From NCBI RefSeq assembly GCF_905475465.1, contig NC_062243.1, positions 7,836,267 to 7,900,266 of the forward strand: a DNA stretch of 64,000 bases, given 5' to 3'. Below are positions 56,665-64,000 of this stretch, piece by piece. The position numbers and the translations under genes are program-made. The notes under the pieces are model-generated. The model made no database searches. It saw only the letters and a list, made by a program, of their open reading frames with translations, and had not been told where the DNA came from. Position 1 is the stretch's first letter, and each line of letters starts with the position of its first letter. The DNA is from Pieris napi. Its lineage: Eukaryota > Arthropoda > Insecta > Lepidoptera > Pieridae.

Positions 56665-58161
56665 TCAAAGCATATCTCTAACATTTCCATGATTATTTTT
56701 CTCCCAAATCTGTCCTGATCTGTACAACCTGTATATCTTATCACTGAGAATTCTGTCACCAAACTTTAACATGGCACCTTCAAATTTGTGTTGAAAAACC
56801 TGCATTTCTGTTTCATTATATCCATCTATGTCAAACTTTTTTGGATTGCCACATATAGTGTATTTATGTACACCCAACATATCTATAGAAATTGATTTGA
56901 TATTGGATGTTAAATTGAATATATCATCAAAAGATATCATTGTATCTAAATTGCGAATTTCTATTTGTTGTTTCTCTTGTGGCACAGAATAATAATGTGT
57001 TTTTTTCATGATGTCAGGATACCCAATATCTGCATTATCATCATCATTTTGGTTCAAACAAAATATTAAAGTATTCACTATAGACGTTCGAAATGTTAAC
57101 ATAGGGTCATAATCTCTTAATAATGCTTGTATAGAGTTATGAACTCTAGGTACAAGGAATTCATCCCAAGCTAACACAGTTACATGACTAACTTTATTTG
57201 CTTCTTCTTTGTCGAATTGAAAATGGCGGAATATACAATCTAACTCTATAGCATTTCTTACAATTTGGTATGATTTAGAAAAAATAAAGGGATAGTTTAA
57301 GGGATAAAATTGGATTTTCCACTGTGCTATGTCAGGGGGAAATAAATTAAGTCTTCTTATAACATCTTCAGAAACCATACTATCATAAATTGTGAAGTAG
57401 TCTACACCAACCAAGTGGTGTAACACTAAAAACTCAATAAAGGCATCTCGTGATACCATAGGAATTTGATTAGGAATAACACATACTGCTGGTATAACTG
57501 TATTGACAAATCTAATATTACTTCTCTGTTGAATTTTTCTCTTAGTATTTACTTGAATTAATCTATTAATCGGAGCATGCAAGGGATTGATATTATAATC
57601 ATTTATGAAAAAACTAACTCCATTTGGTCTGCCAAAGTCTTTATTCATAGAGCATTCAAAGACATAGAGTCTGAAATTATTTATAGGCTCGGAAGAAATT
57701 TTGTAGTTAAACCTACCAGATTTTGGTTTTGGAACATTCTCATGCCAAATATAGCATCGAAAATTGGGTATAACATGCGCTTTACCAATGACGATAGTGT
57801 TAATAACATGCGCATATTTTGGCGATAGGTCTTCGTATTTCTGATATGAACGAAGAAATGATGAATAGGAATAAAAATCTTCATTAATTTCTTGAAATAA
57901 GGGCGGTGTTTCTTTTACTTCCAGAGAAGAATTCCTTAATATCTCGGATAACAAAGTCGCATTGAAGCCGGGCCCGCAGAATTCAATCTCCGAAAGACCT
58001 GGTTTTCCAAAAATATTAAGTACTTCGAGGACATAGCGTAATTTGTAGTATTCATGTCTGTACATTAAAAGCGTCACAATACTTAAAAAACAGACGACGA
58101 TGAGTATTAATTGATAATATTTCCTCATGATGCCTACTGAAGATTTGCGGTGGGTCTTCAT
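56665..58161 (-). CDS. Glycosyltransferase family 92 (DUF23) type II membrane protein
   Basis: An intronless frame of 498 codons. The ATG at 58161 is immediately preceded by an in-frame TAA, so the start is secure. Residues ~13-34 (KYYQLILIVVCFLSIVTLLM) form a single membrane anchor after a short basic cytoplasmic tail, the usual Golgi glycosyltransferase layout. The lumenal part contains GF92-type motifs: VCVIPNQIPMVSRDAFIEFL, LVGVDYFTIYDSMVSEDV, WKIQFYPLNYPF, LDCIFRHFQFD and AWDEFLVPR, with Asn-X-Ser/Thr sites (FNATL, RNSSL, FNLTS, YNETE). Animal GT92 members add galactose to glycans; the substrate here is unknown. The putative metal-binding motif reads A-W-D-E rather than the D-x-D-E I expect, which may reflect a lineage variant. 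It is transcribed away from p47 with 594 bases between start codons. Confidence 0.82.
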   Translation of the reverse strand: MKTHRKSSVGIMRKYYQLILIVVCFLSIVTLLMYRHEYYKLRYVLEVLNIFGKPGLSEIEFCGPGFNATLLSEILRNSSLEVKETPPLFQEINEDFYSYSSFLRSYQKYEDLSPKYAHVINTIVIGKAHVIPNFRCYIWHENVPKPKSGRFNYKISSEPINNFRLYVFECSMNKDFGRPNGVSFFINDYNINPLHAPINRLIQVNTKRKIQQRSNIRFVNTVIPAVCVIPNQIPMVSRDAFIEFLVLHHLVGVDYFTIYDSMVSEDVIRRLNLFPPDIAQWKIQFYPLNYPFIFSKSYQIVRNAIELDCIFRHFQFDKEEANKVSHVTVLAWDEFLVPRVHNSIQALLRDYDPMLTFRTSIVNTLIFCLNQNDDDNADIGYPDIMKKTHYYSVPQEKQQIEIRNLDTMISFDDIFNLTSNIKSISIDMLGVHKYTICGNPKKFDIDGYNETEMQVFQHKFEGAMLKFGDRILSDKIYRLYRSGQIWEKNNHGNVRDML

Positions 58162-58755
58162 TTAAGAACGTTCATTAAACTATCTCCACTGTCTGTCTGT
58201 GTATATAATAGTGCACCATGCATTGATTTGTTTTTGTTAATAAAGAATATTTAAAAACACCATTTAAAGAGTCATCATTATATTCTTTATAGTTATTATA
58301 ATCACATTGTTTAACACTAAGTTTTCCTTTTAAACATTCTATGATTCTTTTATATTGAATAATGAATCAATATTCAATTTATTAGGGATTAGAGACTAGA
58401 GTATTCAGTATTGACAGCGTCAGCTTTCAATTGGCAACTGGCAAGGCACAGTACTCACTAGTCACTGCTGACCGAGTTCTATAAAATGTCGTTTCTGTGG
58501 TATTGGTAATGTCATAAAGTTTTTGTATTTGTTATTTGTCAAGTTATAACCAAAATAAAGTAAAAAATAAAAATGGCAATGACACACGATGGATGATGAC
58601 TTGCGTTGATTCAATTTCCACTCGATAGTAATTTTTTTAATTGTCGCGGTACTCTTTGATTTGTAAAAATATTATTATTTATTAATTTCAATAATTAGAT
58701 ACCTATTTCATTAGAGACGGTTTGCTGTGATTTTTAAATAAGACTGGTACTGGAT
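58162..58755. promoter_or_regulatory. Shared divergent promoter interval (GT92 / p47)
   Basis: The two start codons point away from each other across 594 bases, so both promoters and 5'UTRs must lie here unless upstream exons exist. The interval is AT-rich, with a mixed stretch at 58,395-58,510. No TATA box can be assigned with confidence. Confidence 0.5.
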
Positions 58756-61700
58756 ATGGCTAATCGAGAAGAAACTTTGCGTCAATTCTGCGATGTTACG
58801 GGAGCCGACGAAAACCGTAGTAAATTTTTCTTGGAATCGTCTAATTGGCAACTAGAGGTAAAAGAAGCTTTATTTATAGTATAATATTACCGAGTACTTA
58901 AAGCGCTAAATATTTTTTTATACTTAAGCTTAATAATTTTAGATTAAGGGTACAATACAAATAACTAAAATAGTATAAAATCTTATTAACACTCTGTATC
59001 TTAGGTAGCACTATCTAGCTTTTATGAACATGGTGGTAACATAGAAGAGTCTTCAAACCCTATACCTGTGGCAGCTTCACCACAACCAATGTCAGAGAGT
59101 GATATGGAATCTCCACCTGGATCTCCTCAAAAGCAGAAAAAAGATAAAAAGAAAAAGTCAAATACCAAATTTGCTACATTAGATTCCTTGCAGCCAGATA
59201 GTTCCAGTGATGAAGAAGAAGGTTGGTACTTGGTGTCATTTTAAATGTTTTGCTACAGTAACAAACATTTAAATAGACCTAGTTAGTAGTTAAAAAAAAT
59301 AATGATTTGTTGTACTTTTTCACTTAAATATATATATTCAATAAATAAATAAATTTGAAATTAGTGATAAATACTGGCCTGGAAATTGAAGCAATAGTGC
59401 AGAATGTATTTTGCCATGATTCATCTTGTTCTAAAAAACAAAACATAACTAACACAGAAGAAGATTTAAAACAAGAGTTGATGAGGTTGAAAGAAGAGAT
59501 TATTAAATTAAAGAGAGAAAATGATCATTTAAGAAATGAAATTTTAAGATTAAGTTCTTCTGAAGGTCAGCTGTAGGAATATTGAAAGTACTTTTGTAGA
59601 CACTAAATAACCTAATAAAAAAGCATTGTTTATATAAATTCTCTCTATTTCTCAAGAACTAGATCAATCTATTTATTTAGTATTAGGTTTTATATTTTTA
59701 CAGTTTAGTAAAAATATAATTTTATTTTAGAAAGTAAAAACATGGTTGCTATTTATACATACACTAGTGACATTCCTGTGTTGTGTGTAACTATACTCTT
59801 CTGTTGTACATATTTAACATTTAGTTAATAGTAAATGGTTTAAACCTAATTTTAAATAAATCCTTACATCTACTGCATGTGTATGAGGTGTGAGAGGTGG
59901 TCTCATTATTTTTGTACATAGCATTGTTTTATTTTTATATGAACTTAAATAGAATATATAATTATAAATACCTAGTGACATAATCTGTGGTAAGAATTCT
60001 CTGAAATGGAAATTCATAAATACAAGTGGGCTTTTAGTATTTTTGATTACTTTGTGTACTTGTGAAATGTATCAGAAATTGTTTACCTAAAGGCATTTCA
60101 ACAATTGATACTTGTTTGCAAGGACATAAAACATAGAAATTCTCTGTTGTTTCAGGTCAAGCATTTTATGCAGGTGGTTCAGAAAGGTCTGGACAGCAAA
60201 TTCTTGGTCCAAGCAAAGGACGAAAGGATATTGTATCAGAAATGTTCAAAAGTGTTAGAGAGTAAGTTTTCTTTGAGATGTTTATTTTATTTTGAAAGTA
60301 AATATTAATAAAATAAAAATAAAATAGCCTTTATAAGTTTTAAAGTTAGTATATATAAATTAAAATATCCCTAATTACAGTGTGCCTTTCGGCAAAGGCC
60401 TCCTCCAATTCTTTCCACTGTGTTCTGTCCAAGGCGACTCTCCTCCAGTTTGGACCTGCTGTCAGTTTTAGTTTGTCTTCCCATCGTCTGTATTAACGTC
60501 CTCTACTTCTTTTGCCGTTTCGTGGATACCAGTGTGTGACAATGTTGTTCCTTTTGTTCTTTGAAGTAGAAGAAGAACGCATCAAATGTCCTGTCCACCT
60601 CCATTTTTGTTGGTCTATTCTGATCAGTATGTCGGTTAGTTTTGTCTTACGCCGGTGTTTCAAATTTTATCTTTCCTCTTGATGCCGAGCATACTTCTAT
60701 CAACTGCATGTTCGAATGTTGTCAGTTTTTTCCTGTGTAACTGTGTAAGGGACCAAGTCTCACATCCGTATGTAACACAGGGCAGTATACAGTATATAAA
60801 GTAAATATTAACTTATTTCAAAAAAAATACTAAAATAATTATTAAATTCATAAGCAAAAATTTGTTATTTAGACGGGGTGCTGTTGTCTTTCAAGATGAA
60901 CCCACTACAACCAATCGTGGACGTGGTGGATTATTTGCTGGTGTTGGATACAGATTGGGTAAATTACAAATTTACTACTTACTAAAATTAAATGGAATTA
61001 CTTTGGTTAAATTGTTAAATTGAAAACAACTCCCCACTTGTTTATATATATACAGATATTTCTGGACTACACTAAATACTTAATATACATGTAACCTTTG
61101 TATCTTACAGGACAAACAGCAGATGATCATGAACCAGTGACTCCCGCAAATGCAGCGCAAGTTGTAAGTCAATTGCTATAAATATAATAAATAGGCTTGG
61201 AGTGGGTATATTTGTGTTGGTTCAATTCGTTTCTACTTTATGAACTCTCCTGGATAGCCATACTAAATAACTTTGTCGAGAAATTAAGCCGTGGAGTACA
61301 TAACAATGGTAACTAATGATAAAATAACAACTGAACAAGATTTCTTTGATCAGCCATCATACATAATAGTTATTTTAAGCAATCAATAATTAGTCTGTTG
61401 TATCCTGTTTGACACCTTGACAACACTTCTGGCGACATATAATCGGCTCCAATCATAACCCTGAAAAGCGTTAACAAAGTTTTTTCGATCACTAAAGATA
61501 ATCGTCGCTGTAGAATGATAATCGTATGTCCAGAGAACCAAACATTACAGGAAACGAAAAAAATGTTTCATTTCGTCAATGTTAGTTAAAATATTATTAT
61601 GTGTTTTTGTCCATAGTTTTGGATGGTTAAAAGGACTTACTTATTAATAACGACGACTCATTGGTCTAGTGGTTAGTACCCCTGACTGCGAATCCATGTG

Positions 61701-63642
61701 TGACTGAGACGAACATCGATGTGATGAGCATTTGGTGTTGTGCTTAGGTCTTGGGTGTTTAAATATGTATTTATAATTTATATGTCTATCTATCTATTAT
61801 ATGTATGTATATCCGTTGCCTAGTACCCATAACACAAGCTTCACCAGCTTAGCACGGGACTAGGTCAATTGGTGTGAATTGTCAAAAAAAAACATAAATA
61901 AGTCCTTACTTCATGATTATACCAGTTAAATGAAAAGAGTCTAAGAATAAAACATAAATAGTTTTTTACATACGAGTTTTTTACATAGTTTTCTCCACAT
62001 CTATGTTTTATAGGTATTAAGAGATAGTTTCATTAGATTGTGGTAATCTTAAATTCCAGGATCAGACCCGTTCAGTTCGGCTCAGACTATACAGGGAAGG
62101 TTTCACTGTCGACGATGGGCCGCTGAGGCAGTTTGTGGACCCTGCAAATGCTGAATTCCTCAGTTGCGTTCGTAGAGGGTAAGATCTGTTCAAAGTATTT
62201 TTATTTCTAGTATGCTGACTGAGAATTGAATTTTACTATACATATTGTTTGTGTTATCTTAATGTATATAAATTATGTGCCACGTTGTTTGTCCGCTATG
62301 TACTCCTTAACTACCGAACCGATATCAATCAAATTTGCGCACCGTGTGTAGTTTGATCCAACTTAAAATATAGGATAGCTTACATATCAATTTATACCCG
62401 CAATATTATTTTATTGCAAAATATTTATTTTATTATTTGATAATTACAATTCTAACAGATGGCGCTGTGTTGAAAGTACCAATGTTACACATAAGCTACA
62501 ATTTAATGGCATAACCACCAAAAAAGCATGGTGGTCCCCATGACTGGTGTTCTCCAACCGTTTCCCTTGAATAGTTTACTACTATGTAAAATAACAAAAA
62601 CCTTAGCCACAGCAACGCTTGGCCGGCCTGCTAGTAGATTATAAAAGATAAATTCACATTAAATATCAGAAACATATTGTTAAAATAACTAAAGAACTCT
62701 GTGCTATGACTACCTTTTCTCATTTTCATAAAATCATGTGTTAAAATTCAAGACAAATACAAATTTCAGGGAGATCCCTCCAGAACTGTCATCAGGTGGG
62801 GAAGTACGAGTTAGCTTGGAGGATCGACGTCATGAGGAGTGTCCTCGGGTTGTTTCTAAGACTCAGGCCTTTGCTGGAAAAGGACATATGCTAGGAAGGT
62901 ATGTTTTTTGTTAATTATATTGATCCTTTGTTGATTTTTCGATTCACGAGCTCTGGGAAAACTCTACTACTTAGTAGAGAAATTATACATCAATAGATTA
63001 AAATATATGATATTGGTTATTAATTATCAATGTTGTTATTATCAATTTCTGTAGCTTATTGATCTGTGTTGATAGCTAGATCGTGTTTTATTTAGAGAAA
63101 CTTAAAAATGTCACAATTTTAAACAGCCCGCTAAATTATTTTTATTCCGAAACAAGTTCTGTTAGACACTGGTGATATAAGAAGTACGTGAATTAGGCCT
63201 AATTAAGATAAATCAGGTCCAGTTAAATAGCCTTAAAACTCTTGCGATTAAACCAAAATTGTTACAGGTATTACTATCAACTTTATTCTTGATAACTGTC
63301 AAATGTCCAATAGTTTGACAGTTAAAATTTATTGAGTTTGATTTTCGAAAACAGATTTTTTAGAGCATCTTAAGTTCACTTAAATTTTTACGACTTTCAA
63401 GTTGCGGTCATTACAGAATGATCATCGGTTTCCTCTACTTCAACTAACCAGGTAATTCTTTCGATAAACGGAATAACATATTTAATGTTTAAATAACAAT
63501 TGCATTTCCTTTAAGTCCGACTCCAGCGACGGTGGGTGCAACCGTACCCGTAGCTTCTCAGGCGGGAGACAGGGCGGCCAATCAGCGTGCCGCGCAAGAA
63601 GCCGTCGGCCTTAACGAGACAAATCCCGTAACTACTGTACAG
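58756..63642 (+). CDS. p47: NSFL1 cofactor p47 (p97/VCP adaptor), 3' end beyond window
   Basis: Exons: 58756-58857, 59005-59221, 60156-60261, 60873-60958, 61111-61163, 62060-62178, 62770-62898 and 63516-63642. Phases agree and give 313 residues so far. Residues ~1-45 are a UBA domain (REETLRQFCDVTGADE, FFLESSNWQLEVALSSFYEH). An acidic and Lys-rich linker follows. EGQAFYAGGSERSGQQI is a p47 signature. The SEP domain spans ~190-265 (RLRLYREGFTVDDGPLRQF, FLSCVRRGEIPPEL). The C-terminal UBX domain, which docks on p97, is expected past 63642 (the last exon ends at a clean GT donor). p47 directs the p97 ATPase in Golgi and ER membrane fusion and binds mono-ubiquitin through UBA. Introns carry a LINE fragment, a SINE and an RTE-like tail. 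An in-phase alternative terminal exon at 59365 could give a truncated isoform. Confidence 0.92.
59365..59576 (+). CDS. Candidate alternative terminal exon of p47 encoding a leucine zipper
   Basis: An acceptor-like GAAATTAG precedes an open block. Entered in phase 1, exactly as left by the exon ending at 59221, it encodes about 70 residues to TAG. It starts VINTGLEIEAIVQNVFCH, then a Cys/Ser patch, then a heptad helix (LKQELMRLKEEIIKLKRE, NDHLRNEILRL) with Leu/Ile at a/d positions. An AATAAA lies 38 bases after the stop. The result would be a 176-residue protein: UBA domain, acidic linker, coiled coil, no SEP or UBX. The acceptor lacks a strong pyrimidine tract. A coiled coil of this regularity in an intron is unlikely by chance, but expression is unproven. 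Confidence 0.55.
59614..59619 (+). terminator. AATAAA signal after the alternative p47 exon
   Basis: AATAAA 38 bases downstream of the TAG of the candidate coiled-coil exon. Its position suits a short terminal exon. Confidence 0.45.
60375..60790 (-). pseudogene. LINE reverse-transcriptase C-terminal fragment (RTE/craniofacial-type)
   Basis: The minus strand reads CVTYGCETWSLTQLHRKKLT, then VDRSMLGIKRK, and further on RRWEDKLKLTAGPNWRRVAL and DRTQWKELEEAFAE. YGCETW...M-R-MLGI...RW-D...AG--W...A-DR--W is the conserved order at the C-terminus of a common insect LINE reverse transcriptase. There are several frame breaks, so it is dead. It lies in the p47 intron between 60261 and 60873, antisense. 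Confidence 0.7.
61651..61890 (+). repeat. Second SINE family, tRNA-like head
   Basis: The head has ATTGGTCTAGTGGTTAGTAC (A-box-like). The body has GACGAACATCGATGTGATGA, GTGTTGTGCTTAGGTCTTGG, a TATCTATC run and CCGTTGCCTAGTACCCATAA. It ends GGTCAATTGGTGTGAATTGT with an A run. Unrelated to the SINE at 49 kb. It lies in the p47 intron 61164-62059. Confidence 0.7.
62258..62640 (+). repeat. Non-LTR element 3' region
   Basis: GTTTGTCCGCTATGTACTCC, ACCGAACCGATATCAATCAA, an ACAGATGGCGCTGTG site, and the end CCACAGCAACGCTTGGCCGG then CCTGCTAGT mark a common lepidopteran RTE-like 3' end. No open frame remains. It lies in the p47 intron 62179-62769. Confidence 0.6.
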
Positions 63643-63750
63643 GTAAGTTTAACCGTCTCCTAATTTTATAAATTATCGTTTATATTCTGATTTTTCATTC
63701 CGTAGAATTCTGACAGTTCATAAATGTTGCTACTAACGCATTTTTTGGAG

Positions 63751-63995
63751 ATTATTGACCCCCCACCCACCCCCGGAACTCGCCGTATCGTTTTTCAGTA
63801 CCCAAGTACAGTACTGTACCTAAGTATAGTAAAACGTTTCGTGACCACCTAGACTCTTTAGTTACTATTATGTGGTGTAAGTCGAAAAAAATATTAACAA
63901 TAACGTGTAATTCAATCCCCGCCCCGCATCGTAACGTTTTACAAAAAGACCGCACCCCTCCCAAAATACGTTACGTAATACTTGAACGCTCCCTT
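63751..63995. mobile_element. Second copy of the G-run inverted-repeat element
   Basis: GGAGATTATTGACCCCCC, GTTTCGTGACCACCTAGACT and GCCCCGCATCGTAACGTTT match, in reverse, the 23.93-24.22 kb copy. The right end AATACTTGAACGCTCCCTTA is intact, while the left terminal repeat is truncated. It runs to within five bases of the window edge, just past p47 exon 63516-63642. The minus-strand frame over it is a shadow. Confidence 0.7.
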
Positions 63996-64000
63996 ATTTG

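Noticed and set aside
57577..57884. Frames on both strands within the glycosyltransferase
   Set aside because: Shadows of the 498-codon GT92 coding sequence.

Overview
This is an AT-rich stretch of insect nuclear DNA, most likely from a moth or butterfly (Lepidoptera). The genes have many short GC-rich exons bounded by GT...AG introns. The introns and intergenic DNA carry retroelement ends of types I associate with lepidopteran genomes: tRNA-headed SINEs, and LINE tails with 'GGCAACGCACTCGCGAG' or 'GCGAAGCCGGGTCGGG' signatures. There is no operon structure, CRISPR array or rRNA.

Layout. (1) Bases 1-10,774 are mostly intergenic and repeat-rich. They hold a cluster of inverted-repeat elements with 20-bp internal repeats (8.49-10.73 kb). 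Among these lies one minus-strand terminal exon of the complex III subunit UQCRB/QCR7 (9627-9874). (2) At 10.9-14.3 kb (+) is a complete six-exon gene for a 369-residue four-pass membrane protein with a Tyr/Pro-rich tail, which I do not recognise. (3) At 14.3-17.4 kb is intergenic DNA with two DNA-transposon derivatives. (4) From about 17.6 to 51.2 kb (+) lies a large RhoGEF gene. I could join 33 coding exons with every splice phase agreeing, giving 1307 residues: an acidic/Ser-rich N-terminus, an atypical C1 domain, DH, PH, two coiled coils, and a Pro-rich tail ending in VIYF. The architecture matches the ARHGEF2/ARHGEF18/ARHGEF28/AKAP13 group (Drosophila Cysts/Dp114RhoGEF). (5) At 51.2-56.6 kb are its 3'UTR and intergenic DNA. 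(6) At 56,665-58,161 (-) is an intronless type II membrane glycosyltransferase of family 92. (7) From 58,756 to the window edge (+) is the p97/VCP cofactor p47 (NSFL1C). It is divergent from the glycosyltransferase over a shared ~0.6 kb promoter interval, and its UBX end lies outside the window.

The genes are unrelated in function: Rho activation at the cell cortex, glycan synthesis in the Golgi, p97-dependent membrane fusion, and mitochondrial respiration. The best leads for something undescribed are alternative coding modules. These are a coiled-coil terminal exon that would turn p47 into a UBA-plus-leucine-zipper protein, a phase-preserving 27-nt microexon after the RhoGEF PH domain, and an 84-nt phase-compatible cassette near its N-terminus. 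Other leads are a pair of abutting perfect hairpins in a RhoGEF intron and several unnamed inverted-repeat element families, some nested. All calls come from reading the sequence; nothing was aligned to a database.
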